Shown: positions 48,131 to 59,999 of the stretch, in pieces
Layout: each line of letters opens with the position of its first letter
Position numbering within the stretch: the stretch's first letter is position 1
The notes under the pieces: model-generated
Database searches by the model: none
What the model saw: only the letters and a program-made list of their open reading frames with translations
Told to the model about the DNA's origin: nothing
NCBI RefSeq assembly: GCF_008831285.2
Contig: NC_045147.1
Coordinates: forward strand, 13,248,854-13,308,853
Source: Nymphaea colorata
Lineage: Eukaryota; Streptophyta; Magnoliopsida; Nymphaeales; Nymphaeaceae
Direction of reading: 5' to 3'
DNA: 60,000 nucleotides
Made by a program: the position numbers and the translations under genes

Positions 48131-48278
48131 CTGCGGGAAGGTGAATGTGCATTCTTAATTGAAGTAAATAAGACATCAAATGCCACTTGAATGTCAAAGG
48201 AATACTGCGGGAAGGTGAATGTGCATTCTTAATTGAAGTAAATAAGACATCAAATGCCACTTGAATGTCAAAGGAATA
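48131..48278. repeat. 74-bp tandem duplication after the stop of subtilase D
   Basis: Two exact head-to-tail copies (48131-48204 and 48205-48278) starting CTGCGGGAAGGTG. They begin 37 bp after the stop and include the AATAAGACATC word conserved in the 3' flank of the other copies, so the 3' UTR and a possible polyadenylation signal are doubled. Confidence 0.93.
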
Positions 48279-49084
48279 ATGTATGATATGAATCAGTAAC
48301 AAGGAAAACGATTATGTTGTTTACTTATAGCCTTATTGCCATTACTCTTTTAGCTTTATGTGATGGCAGACATTATTTATACATTGTAATTGAGAGGAAT
48401 CTACCAATCCCGCTTAATGCCCAGATCGAAGAAGGATAAAACACAAAAAAGGTATGGCCAAAGAGTGCAGTTTATAATAACTTATAATAATGCGTATAAC
48501 AGTAGTCCTAATATATATATATATATATTCAACCTGGTGGTGTTCCACAGCAGACGTTACGCTCGTCAGTCTGTCTCACATCTAGACCAATAAATGAAGA
48601 ACAACAGATGCGTCCTTATTTGCATAATTATGCAAAATACACATTCAAAATGCCCAAAATATATTAAGGAACATTCCTGTTCCATTAAACATGAGAAACT
48701 CTTCAAAAAACAGAAAGTACTTACACTCTACCACGTTCATCAACATACCAATTACTGAAAAGTAACAAAATATTTAAAAATAGATCATAAAAGATTTAAA
48801 TGTTTAAGTAAATCAAACATGTGATTGCATTTAGAAACTAAGAAGAAAGCCCGAAAAATTGTAAAACTCACCATGATAAAGGATTTAACTAAGGAAACCT
48901 TAAAAAGAAAGATTCCATTACTGGGGCTCCAGCCGAATGGTCTAAAGGAAGGTAATTTGCCTCTAAACGCAGCTAAATCCTCTTCTCATTACATATGTGA
49001 AGAATTTTCCATTCAAGATGAAGAAGCAATTTTTTTACTAATATTACACACTTGATTAGATTAATTATTGTAAACAATAAATAA

Positions 49085-49136
<52 letters not shown>

Positions 49137-50767
49137 ATTGTGAAAAGCCTATGTCCACGAGTTCATTGTATAATAAGCCATGCTTGTGAAAAGCTAGCCT
49201 CACTGCTCCGTCCTCCTGTAAGGCAGCCCGTGTTGCTGACGTTGGGGTTTGCGTGGGTGAACACAAGTAATTAGTCGAGTCAAGTCGGCGGGGTAGGGTC
49301 CTCGGAGGTAATTGATGTGCACTTCGGACGTGATTGATGTGCAAGTCACATTCGGTGTATTTACTTCCTCTCGTGATATCATCGACCGGCTTTCGCATAT
49401 AAACACTAATTTAACATAAACCATGTTTTAAATCAAGTTGTTCTCATGAAAAATATTGATGTTTTCTACCATCAAAACTTCGATAACATAAAAGCTCTTA
49501 AATTTTAATTTGGTTATTAAAAAAATATTATTAAATTAAAAAATGATTAACTCTCCCAGCATCATATCTAGGACGCTAGAGTGCATAAAAATTACTTTAG
49601 CAATAAAGTTTTAGGGGTAAAGTTTTTGTAATTTAGCTGAGTGCTGACCTATATAAGGTTAGGAGATTGCCTCCGGCAACAGTTAATCCTGCTCAAAGGG
49701 GCTATAGTTTTAAGCTAGAAATTTTCAAAAGCAAATATTCTAAAATTATTGGCAACAATAATTAAATTAAAAACGTCATGTCTAAATTTCTCATAATATT
49801 ATTAAGAAGACACCAAACGTTTTTTCATTTTTAACTAAGTCTACCATTTCTATGGATTAACTTTATCTATTTTAAAACCCGATAGTAAATTAACAATTAG
49901 GACTATCAACATAAGTTGATTTTTGTAATAATAATTAGGTTTACTTGCTGCGTATTGTTAAATTTCATGTTTCTTCGCTTCTTTAACCTTTTTAACTTAC
50001 AGTATATTGGAAATTCGACGCCTGCCATGCTTAGTAAGTAGAAAAATCACAAAAAGTTCACCTAATGTTTAGGCAAACAGCAAATCACACTCGATATTTA
50101 AAAGTTAAACTGGTGTTTAACTTTCGATAGAAACTCTTAAAGAGCCGCTTGGTAACAATTTGATATACTTTCATGAAGAGAAAAACATCTTTCATCGACC
50201 CAAGGAGGAATGGTTCTTACGGAAAGGTATTTTGTCTTCTTATATCCTAGATTAATGTTTCCTACCGTGGCTTTTTGAGTATCTTTCTCAAAAAGCTGAA
50301 CACTTAGTTGTTAACTGTTAAGAGTCGTTATATATTTTCCGGAATATCAGGCACCTTTTTGTAATTTTTCTAAAATGTATGATTATCACCTTTCCCACAT
50401 ATTTAGATATTCTTTTGGATCTTAGCAGATTGACTGATTTTGTGGTGGATATAGAATTGCCCTTATTCTCATTATGTCTTGTCATAACTAATAATTGCTG
50501 CCAAAACAAAGCAGGATTTGCCAAATGAAATTTTAATTAAACTATAGCAAACGGATATCATTGCTGATGCAATATATAGTTAGCATCCCTAAGTCAGTGT
50601 TGGTGCCTTGATTAGCACGTCAACTAAGGGGCCACAACAGATTTTCAACTCCCATTACTTATATTTATGCTTAAAAGTAGAGGAAAAGAAGATTTTGGCA
50701 ATAAATAGCCGGAGCAGCGCACCATATATCTTGTACCCCTTCTTTCACGTTGCTTTATGGCAGGGAC
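48279..50767. other. Intergenic region downstream of subtilase D
   Basis: To about 48450 it resembles the 3' flank of copy E (CAAGGAAAACGA, TTGTAATTGA). The rest is AT-rich with no gene. Unlike the region after E, no PPR fragment follows. Confidence 0.5.
49090..49138. repeat. (AT)n microsatellite
   Basis: AT repeat with one TTT interruption near 49122. Confidence 0.88.
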
Positions 50768-51280
50768 TTGAGTTAGATGGGCTTAAAGCCGTGGGAATGC
50801 ATGCATGGGACATGAAGCAGGCCATTCAAGTGTGCCCTTTGCGTCAGATTTTTTTTTCCCGAGTTATAGGAAACCAGGCTTTTAGGAAAATTTTAAGTCT
50901 TTCGGAAATATATTTCCAAATTTTGTTTCTTTATATATATATATGTGTGTGTGTGTGTATAGCTGGTTTTGCTCAATCTTTTAAGATTAAAGATTTATTT
51001 AAAAAAAATAGGTATATGATTCTAGTTTGCATATAAGAACACATAAAAATGGAAACAAAAATCATGATTTTTGACTAAGTGATTTTTAGGAACAAAGGAC
51101 AAATATTGAATTTCAGATGTCATGTAGGAATTTATAAAACTATGAATTTATAATGTTTCGAATATATTTGTGACATGAGTAAGGTAGAATATAAAAAGGG
51201 AGTGGAAATCGTTGAAAATGGAAGATGTGATAAATTGAATAAGTTTCCAAAAGGGTACTGTTTTAATACATTATACACAT

Positions 51281-51318
<38 letters not shown>
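50768..51318. repeat. ~0.55-kb direct repeat, copy 1
   Basis: Begins near TTAGATGGGCTTAAAGCCG and runs to an AT microsatellite (51284-51318). Matches 51727-52299 closely in order and orientation, for example GTGCCCTTTGCGTCAG and AGGAATTTATAAAACTATG. A hydrophobic minus-strand frame is shared only because the DNA is shared; I see no gene. Confidence 0.85.
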
Positions 51319-51320
<2 letters not shown>

Positions 51321-51624
51321 AAAATAGGCAACTGCTAAACCTACATATACCAAACATTGATGAAAAGCCGAATCTAAGGAAATCAAATGATGAAAATTAA
51401 TTTGCAAATATAAAAGGCAGACAGTTTTTTCAAGAGTTCAAAATGCCTCAAAAAAGAAAACAAATGTTTTCGTTAAAAGAAACATTTTTGTTCCCTTTTT
51501 CTTTCTCTTTCTTTATCTCTCATCATTTTTCCAAGTCTTAAAACAACTCGTTTTTTTATATTTGCAGCTGAATTTCGACTACCTAGTATTTTGAATCAAT
51601 ATCTAAGCCTAGTACACATTGGGT

Positions 51625-51628
<4 letters not shown>

Positions 51629-51673
<45 letters not shown>

Positions 51674-51678
51674 GAGAG
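51629..51678. repeat. (AT)n-(GT)n-(GA)n microsatellite
   Basis: AT units pass into GT units and then GAGAGAGG between the two copies of the ~0.55-kb repeat. Confidence 0.85.
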
Positions 51679-51726
51679 AGGGGAGCGTGCGGTGGGGAGG
51701 TAGGGGTGAACTCGAGCTGAGTTGAG

Positions 51727-52248
51727 TTGATTTAGATGGGCATAAAGCCGTGGGAATGCATGCACGAGACAAGAGCAGACTATTCAAGTGTGCCCTTTGC
51801 GTCAGATTTTTTTTTCCAAGTTATAGGTGACCAGGTTTTTTGGAAAAATTGAAAAATCTTTCGTACATACATTTCTAAATTTTGTTTCTCCGTCACTTTT
51901 TATTTTATATATATATATATATGTGTGTATCTGGTTTTGCTCCATCTTTTAAGATTAAAGATTTCTTTTAAAAAAATAGTTATGTAACTCTAATTTGCAT
52001 ACGGGAACACACAAAAATCATGATTTTTGATGAAGTGATTTTTAGGAACGAAGGACAAATATTGAATTTCAGATGTCATGTAGGAATTTATAAAACTATG
52101 AATTCATAATGTTTCGAATATATTAATGACATGGGTAAGGTAGAATATAAAAAGGGAGTGGAAATCGTTGAAAATGGAAGATGTGATAAATTGAATAAGT
52201 TTCCAACAGGGTACCGTTTTAATACATTATTCACATACAATTGACAGA

Positions 52249-52299
<51 letters not shown>
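51727..52299. repeat. ~0.55-kb direct repeat, copy 2
   Basis: Second copy, about 960 bp after the first, ending in an AT microsatellite (52251-52299) like copy 1. Microsatellite lengths differ between copies. Confidence 0.85.
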
Positions 52300-52305
<6 letters not shown>

Positions 52306-52875
52306 GGTACATGACCTTTAGGTGGATGACTTGTAAGAAAAATATCTTAACCGTTGAATGATTTTTTCAGGATAAAAGGTTGAAAAAAAATAAAGGAAAA
52401 AGAGAAGATACAAGATAAGTTTTTTTTGGTCATGAATATTGCTCAACAACCTTTTCTTGTTGTTTTTCTCTTGAAGATTCCTTAACTGCATGCGTCATCA
52501 AAAGCAGGGCCACTATCATGATAGGGGGAAAACACATTACCGTGTGGAAGCTTGCGAATGAAAGGTGCCCCTACGCCATGTTCGGGACTCGGGAGAGAAC
52601 ATTCAAGGCTGTTTTAAGAGGATATCAACAGAGAGAGCCGAGGGTCGCTGTCCTCTTGAACATCCGCGAAACGAATTTCTTCGTTTGCCTGGAAGATCAA
52701 ACGCGGCTTCACACATACGATCCACAAAATGAGATTATTTTTCCAACATCCATGGAAAAATGGAATAGAAAAAATTCACACTCAGGACCCACTACAAGGA
52801 CGCCATGACAAATACATGGCCCCAAAACAACGTTCAGGAGCCAACCTTCAATGCGGTTTCGCCGTATGTTTTCAG
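52300..52875. other. Upstream region of subtilase E
   Basis: Would hold the promoter of E. It is less AT-rich than its surroundings and contains a 96-codon open frame at 52518-52808 with non-repetitive composition but no recognised family. I do not call it a gene. Confidence 0.4.
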
Positions 52876-52887
52876 TATAAATAGAGG
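52876..52887 (+). promoter_or_regulatory. TATA box of subtilase E
   Basis: TATAAATAGAGG, 71 bp upstream of the ATG at 52947. The next bases (GTCTCCGTTCTCTCCTGCC) resemble the leaders of A and B. Confidence 0.72.
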
Positions 52888-52946
52888 GTCTCCGTTCTCT
52901 CCTGCCAATTAACAAGCTCTTCTTCCTCATCCTGGTACACCAGGAC

Positions 52947-53071
52947 ATGGATTCCACGTGGTCTTGGAGCTTGATAACAAGGCTACGTCTCTGTGTCATA
53001 CTCTTGCTTCTTTGTTTGGGAACAAATACTGTGCGGGCTCATGAAAGCAGCAGAGTGAGTGCTTGAACCTT

Positions 53072-53123
<52 letters not shown>

Positions 53124-56100
53124 TGGGTGTGGGGGGAGGAGAGAGAGAGAGAGACAGATAAGTTATTTCATCCAAGTGTAAATCCAATTAATGTGATTTA
53201 TTCAGATTGATCTGGAATCTTTTTCTTCTTCTTCTTTGACTAATGCAGGTGTACATTGTGTATTTGGGAGAAAGGCAGCATGAAGATCCAGAAGTGGTCA
53301 CGAGCTCACACCATGACATATTGACTAAAATTTTTGGAAGGTATATATATACGCACACATTAGCATTATCTTTTTTCTTCTTTTGCCTTTCATTAGTCGA
53401 TAGACTCAATATGGTGAAACTTCAAAAACGGCCATCGCTCAATTTGCAGCAAGGAAGCAGCTTTGGGTTCAATTCTGTATAGTTACAAGCACGGGTTTTC
53501 TGGTTTTGCTGTGAGGCTCACTGAATCACAAGCCAAACTTATTTCAGGTGAGTAAAAATATGTTGCCGTGGAAATTTGACTGAAACTTTAGAATATTAGC
53601 TTCTAGTGAAGAATATTCTACAACATCTATATCAACTAGTGATCACACCTATTGTCACAAAGAATTAATTATTCACTGTTACTAAAGCATGTACTGATAT
53701 TGCCAGTTGTTCTACTAGTAACTATTTATGTTCCATTTGCCTTCCTTTACGTATAAGCAGAAGGGAAGTTCTGATAAAGTACACGGATTCTTATTAATGA
53801 ATTGCAATTTTGCAGAGCTTCCCGAAGTTGTTCACGTGATACCTAGCGAAACCCACGAGCTACACACGACAAGAAGCTGGGATTATTTGGGGCTTGATCC
53901 AGGCAACCCAAACTCTCTACTCTCAGAAGCCAACCATGGTGATGGCGTGATCATCGGAATCATAGACAGCGGTAAGCCAAAAAAAATTCAGCACTAAATC
54001 TGCGAAGTTATGCCCGTAACAAAGTGCTATAAAGATAGTGTTCTTACTGCTTGGCACTATCTAAGAAGGGGGAGTCGGGGCTTCCGCTCTCATCCGAGCA
54101 GTAGGATAATCCTCTCGCTTAGTAGCTTATCCAAAGAGAAATGCATTGCCCTTTACAGTTCAATATTGAATTAAATTCAATACATCAAGAGTGAAAAAAA
54201 TCTCAAATCAATTCAGACCCATTTATAACCTCAATCTTGACCTGTGCTAGTGAACTCATCTCACCTCCACATTTGTAAGCATCTTAGGTTGCATTTGATT
54301 TATATGAGATCCGTCGGATCTCAGATCACTGCAGACATGAAATCTATGGTTTTCAGATCAAACCACCGAAGTTCACGTTTATACTAAAGTATGGATTTGA
54401 AATTCACGTTGGGGGTAGAAGCTGAAATCCACATTTTGATACAATTGCACCCTTAGTGTCAGTTCAGGACTGATCTGGTTATGCCAACCGCTTAATTAGG
54501 GATCTGGCCAGAGTCGCAAAGCTTCAATGATGAAGGATTAGGTGCCGTTCCATCAAAATGGAGAGGAAGATGCGAGGAAGGAGAGCTCTTCAGCACTTCA
54601 AACTGCAACAACAAGATACTTGGGGCCCGGTTCTTTGCCAAGGGAATCATTGCCCAACTTGGGTTTGTGCCACCGTCGCTTGAAAGTAAGAGAGAGTACC
54701 TATCTCCAAGGGATGCAAATGGGCACGGGACGCACACGGCCTCAACTGCAGCCGGCTCCTTTGTGCGCAATGCAAGCTTCGGCGGCTTAGGATTGGGGCT
54801 GGCCAGAGGGGGCGCTCCTCGAGCTCGCTTGGCCATCTACAAGGCCTGCTGGGGTTCAGCCGGCTGCGATGCGGCCGACATGTTGGCAGCCTTCGACAGC
54901 GCAATCCGCGACGGCGTTGACGTCATTTCCGTCTCTGTCGGCAAGAACCAACCTCCTCAGCCTGGCTACTTGGACAACCAGAACGCTCCGTCCATCGGTG
55001 CCTTCCATGCAGTGGCTAGAGGGATCACGGTTGTTTGCTCCGGCGGCAATGCCGGTCCTTTCCCGCAGAAGGTCACTAATGGAGCACCATGGATCATTAC
55101 AGTAGCCGCAAGCACCATCGATCGCTCCTTCCCGACTACAATAACTCTGGGCAACAACCGCACGCTTATAGTAAGTTATGATGGTGGCAGTCTCTCCTCG
55201 AGAAAAATATTTGGAAACAGATACGTTTTTCCTGGACTGAAAATTTTATTGCATAATGACCCAAGCATAAACGAACAAATATTGATAGTTAATTTAGGCA
55301 TTTGAAAAGAAAAAAGTACAATGTTTACAACGCGTCACTAAGCATTTTATCTCGGAGCGCTAATTTCTCATGACTAACAAACGCTTGTAATTAGCATGGC
55401 AGCAGTAGCTGGTCTTTAGGGGCTATTTAGCATTAGGAATAGATTTAGCATTAGGAATAGAGTGTGAATGTTTCACAAATATACTTTAAAATGGGAATAG
55501 ATTCATGAAACACAAGAATAAGTATCTTATCAATCTACCCAAATCTTAAGATGGAGTCATAAAACACTCATATTGTTCTTAATACCCAAAGGCTCTCTAA
55601 AGGCAGCTGTTTGGCAAGAAGTCCTATGAATCGAAAAAAATGGAGCAGATGCATGACATACTGGATACTCTATGACACATGTTTCCTGAATCTATCCTAA
55701 TTTTTTAGAGCATATTCATGTGACAATAACAGTATATTAAATGAACAAAGTGCAGCTGTTCATAATTGTACTTGTAAGATGCACTAGCTGATCTTGCCAA
55801 TTGCCACCACGCTTAGTGCCTTAGTTAGTGGTTTTATATTTGTTATATGATACTGGTTGATTCTTTTATGTGGTGCAGGGCCAATCAATTAATAACTTTG
55901 GAAAAGAAGGTGATGGATTCGAAAGCTTGTTCTATTCTAGTGCTAGCGTGAGGTAAGATTAATTTATTTCCCTGGGTTTGTTTTCAAGCCAGCTTTGGAT
56001 GTGAGAAAGGGCTTCTCCTTTCCTTTTTCAAGTTAATTTTTTCTTTCAAAGGAAACAATTTCAATGGGCCGGGCTTTTGATGGCTTTACATGAAACCAGG

Positions 56101-58009
56101 AATAGGGGCAGGTGTGGCGAGTGCGTGTTTGCCCACCCAGATCCATGAAAAAAAAAACATATTTTCATATTAATATTTTAAGAAAATTATTTATTTACAT
56201 ATTAGCACCTTCTAAAAATTTTGTAATTAGTGCCCCTTTACAAGAATTTGTGGTTTCACCCCTACATGAAACCCATCTGCATCCCCATCATAATTTTCAT
56301 TCTACTAAACTTTTAGCGAATGAAAACCATAGAATTTGAGATACCCATTTGAGAATGTGGTTCTTCTTGGTAAATCTTTTGTAATTACTTATTTTGCTCG
56401 TCTCCTTTTGCATCTCTAGTTGCGATGAAGGGTCACTGAATCCCACACAAGTAGCAGGGAAAGTAGTCCTATGTTTTGCAGGCGAAAAAGACCCAAGGAC
56501 ACAATACAGCACTGCAGCATCCACCGTACGTGCAGCTGGAGGAGTTGGCATCATCTTCGCGATGCACACGATCAATCTCTTGGGTCCTTCCCCTCTTTCG
56601 CCGTATGTTCTAGTGGATTACGAGATTGGCACTGAAATCCTCGCCTACATCCAGGCCACAGGGTCAATATTTTCCTTTCTCCCCCTCCACAGGGAAACTT
56701 CTAATTCGCATTTATGTTCTACCAACTTACTCTGACATAAGTTTTTTGTGAATGGAAAGCTAAGCGTTAAGGTTGCTCAAATTTAGCTGTAAATGGCGTT
56801 TGTCAATGTTGGTATTAGCGCCATACCCAAATCGGCGTTTTTCACCGATATGTAAACGCTTCCAGATTATAAATGCCTGCAATTGATGAATGAGTGCCCA
56901 CCGTTAATTTGCAGGTTGCCAATAGCAAAGATCAGCCATACACGTGATACTGTAGGAAAAGTGGCCTCTCCAAAGGTTGCCTACTTCTCTTCAAGGGGCC
57001 CCAGTTCCCTGTCACTCGATGTCTTGAAGGTGCGATATTATGTAGAACTATTAATATAATACCCCTTATTTCCTTTCCCCAGTATCCTTTTTCTCAATAA
57101 ATTTGTGTGGCCTTTAATCGTCACACAAGCAGATTCTAACTTTATTACTTCAGCCTGATGTAGCTGCTCCTGGAGTCAATATCTTAGCAGCAGGGCGAGA
57201 CTTGAATGCTTTTGTCTTCATGTCTGGAACATCCATGGCATGTCCTCATGTCTCTGCAGTAGCAGCATTGCTGAAGTCCTGGCATCCCCACTGGAGTCCT
57301 GCAGCCATAAAGTCTGCCATTGTCACTACAGGTATATTCAATTACCTCTAAACTACGATGTCTTCCTCTGTACACATATATAGCTGGATTTGTTATGCTT
57401 ACTACTCAATCTCACGAATGAACTTGTCTCTGCACTGCAGCCTCAGTAACCACCATATATGGCGAACCCATCATAGCAGAAGGAGGACCTCAGAAGATCG
57501 CTGATCCATTTGACTTTGGAGGCGGCCACATCAACCCCAACAGGGCAGCACGCCCTGGCCTCGTTTATGACATGGGTGTCACAGACTACGCTGAGTTCCT
57601 CTGCTCTGTAGGATATAGCAGTCCTGTAATTAGCCGCTTCACTGGTAAAGCAATGCCATGTAGAGAAAGGGGCTCCGTTTTTGACCTCAATCTTCCTTCT
57701 ATCACAATTTCGAATCTCAAGAAAACTACCACTGTGGAGAGAACAGTTACAAATGTTGGTCCTGTTCGTTCCACTTATACAGTCATGGTTGAAGCTCCTT
57801 ACGGTGTGAGGGTTTCAGTGGAGCCTCAGACGCTGAACTTCAATGAGAAGGTTAAGTCCTTAACTTTCAGAGTCACTTTCTCGCCAGCTCATGAGATACA
57901 AGGTGACTTCTCCTTTGGTAGCCTCACTTGGATGGATGGGAAGCACGTGGTCCGTATTCCTCTCGTTACTCGAGTGGTGATTCAAGATTCATATGCTGAT
58001 ATCTCCTAG
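52947..58009 (+). CDS. Subtilase E, SBT3-type secreted serine protease
   Basis: Ten exons: 52947-53054, 53249-53340, 53450-53547, 53816-53971, 54500-55170, 55879-55952, 56420-56662, 56915-57029, 57154-57331, 57441-58009, all GT-AG and in phase, predicting 767 aa. The signal peptide ([16 protein letters not shown]) is three residues longer than in the other copies. Catalytic residues are Asp150 (here IDSG rather than IDTG), His227, Asn335 and Ser546 ([10 protein letters not shown]). Exon 6 is shortened to 74 nt, trimming a loop at the start of the PA domain. Exons 1-3 and intron 5 are D-like, while intron 4 and exon 5 are nearly those of copy A. Intron 1 carries an (AT)n-(GT)n-(GA)n repeat at 53072-53155. 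A decayed PPR fragment follows tail to tail. Confidence 0.93.
54287..54451. mobile_element. Truncated copy of the Tourist-like MITE in intron 4 of E
   Basis: Same element and same site as 16816-17091 in subtilase A, after the shared flank ATTTGTAAGCATCTTA. The right part, including the right inverted repeat, is missing. Confidence 0.65.
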
Positions 58010-58284
58010 TTGCGTTTATATCTTTACAGAAACTTGTTGTGATGAGAAAATAGTATGGAGAATATGCCTCCTTAGTTGATATAAATAAGACATGAAATGC
58101 CTCTTAAATGTCAAAAGCATAATCTATCATATAAATCAATAACAAGGAAAACGACTATATCGTTTTCTGATTAGCTTTCTTCTTCGATCTTCGTGCACTG
58201 ACAGGCATTAGTTGTATTTTGTAATTGAAAGTAATCTACCTAATCCAGCTTAATAGCTAAATCAGGCAAGGATGAAAACAGAAA
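58010..58284. other. 3' flank of subtilase E
   Basis: Probable 3' UTR with the shared ATAAATAAGACATGAAATGCC word and sequence related to the flank of D. No gene. Confidence 0.5.
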
Positions 58285-58850
58285 AGATATAGCAGTTAGT
58301 CCAATTCCATGAACGCCGTGGAGAGATATCTTCCCGACACCAAGTAATTGGAAAAACACAAGCCTTGAAACAAGTTGAGGTCCAGATTTTGTGTACATCT
58401 TTATTAAAGAGGTGCAAACAAAGGCATCTATGTCAAATCTAGTTCTTAGAATGACGCCGTGGATGTGCTTTCCTTGCTTGGAGCTGCTAGATGTGCAGGA
58501 CTCAATAGAAAAGCATTGCAACTGAATTGAGCCTTGACCTTTCTTTGCAAAATCTGATAGAAGTACTCGAATGTCTCTCATTATGCCCAACTTCCTCAAG
58601 GCCAGCAAGCAAGACATTCCATGGACGAGAACTTGTTGAAAGTGTATCCTAATCTAATCATAAGCGTGTTGCATTCTTTGCTGTTTCAAGAAGGACGTCC
58701 GATAAAGGCATGCTTCTCATGACATATCCATGTCTCACTTTCCCTTACTTGTGAGCCCTCAAAGGATCACTGGCAGGAAGAAATGTTAATATATTGCATG
58801 TTGTTGGCCTGAAGCCGGCCAAGAGAATCTCATGAATTATGCTATTATTT
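58285..58850 (-). pseudogene. Decayed PPR gene fragment
   Basis: Aligns on the minus strand with two separated parts of the PPR gene at 30906-33239. Bases 58285-58650 match about 31395-31770 (FVCTSLIKMYTKSGPQL against FVCTSLIKMYAKCGSLP), and 58680-58845 match about 32145-32290. The intervening ~0.36 kb of the gene is deleted, and both ends of the gene are gone. Frameshifts and substitutions break the repeats. Position and orientation relative to subtilase E mirror those of the intact PPR gene relative to subtilase relic C. Confidence 0.88.
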
Positions 58851-59915
58851 GATTTTAAGTAAGTTTGCGACGTCCTCCCAAACACCTAACCAACGGCATC
58901 GGGCAAGAGACAGCCATCGTGTACCCTTTATGCCAATGACTAGGCGCAAAGGGAGATCTTATATATATATATATATGATTTGGACTTTGGTGGTTAATCT
59001 TTTTCAGCCTGCGACTCTTCTCACACCTCAATAGCACTGCAAAAGGAGAGGGGAGTTATGATCTGCCTCTTACCTACATTTTCTAGTAATATATTTAGGT
59101 GCACATCTCTCTTGGTAGTGGCTTTTGCTGTTGAAGTTGTAGGTCTTCTATAGCTATCATTCCTGTGAAGCTCGTTCTCAGACGACATTATAGCCACGCA
59201 CTGGATTTCAGGCATTTACGTTCCGGACATTTAGAATAAGGAAAAAGAATCAGACTGAAAGTTGAAAAAAATAATGAAACTGAAAGTTAAAGAAAGAGTA
59301 ATTCCAAATTTTAATGGCAAAACTCCCGAAGTAATATTACTTTGACCATCTTTAGAATCTTAGCCGGTCATTTCAGGCATACAGTCATCAGTTAGGACGA
59401 TATCAATTTGATTATCCTACAAATTAAATCCACAAAGTTAGTCACAGAAGAAAAAAAAAAGTTTGGTTTACAAGTTACAAAATGAATTACAAATTGAAAT
59501 GGAGAATCTTTGACAAGTCACAAACGATGGTTCCATCTTTGCAGATATGTTAAACCAATGGACAGAGGTCCTGTTTCCAACAGTAAATGGTATACATTGA
59601 CATCTCTTGAAAAGAAGCAGACGCAGACTACAGCTGTGAAACAAATTTGTACGTGGAATAAGAGATAATTTCTTATAAACTTCATTTGTACCACTCAGGC
59701 CATTCAAAAATTTATCTCAAGGAACAGATAAGAGATACCAACGAATATCAGCTAAGAAAAGACCAACATGACAGCATAATATAGACCTTTCGAACACAGT
59801 AAAGCATTCGACCTCAGTCAGCCTTCAAGTAGTTTGTAGAAAGAGTACCAGTAAATTGATAAGCTTTAAAAGCCAAGAGATTTTTTGCAAGACTTCATAA
59901 TAATCAGGATAACAA
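58851..59915. other. Intergenic right end
   Basis: AT-rich, with a short AT repeat at 58958-58977. Short frames on both strands show no signature. Part may be 3' UTR or intron of the minus-strand gene that enters at 59999. Confidence 0.4.
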
Positions 59916-59999
59916 CTAACAGGAAGACAGTGCACTCATAGTAACATTGGTTGGGCCAGCATCCTCTTCATTCAAACCAAAACCATCCATGGCTTTCGT
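59916..59999 (-). CDS. C-terminal end of an unidentified minus-strand gene
   Basis: The last bases of the window read on the minus strand as an open frame of 27 codons (TKAMDGFGLNEEDAGP then TNVTMSALSSC) ending in TAG at 59916-59918. The composition is coding-like, while the following DNA is AT-rich. The gene would extend beyond the right edge. I do not recognise the protein. Confidence 0.35.
   Translation of the reverse strand, partial: TKAMDGFGLNEEDAGPTNVTMSALSSC

Noticed and set aside
48925-48960. tRNA-like words near GCCGAATGGTCTAAAGG
   Set aside because: Resembles part of a Ser/Leu-type D arm, but no matching acceptor stem, anticodon arm or T arm could be folded.
51132-52312. Pair of similar minus-strand frames (about 90 and 74 codons) near 51.1-51.4 and 52.1-52.3 kb
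   Set aside because: The similarity comes from the direct DNA repeat; half of each frame is AT-repeat translation and no family fits.
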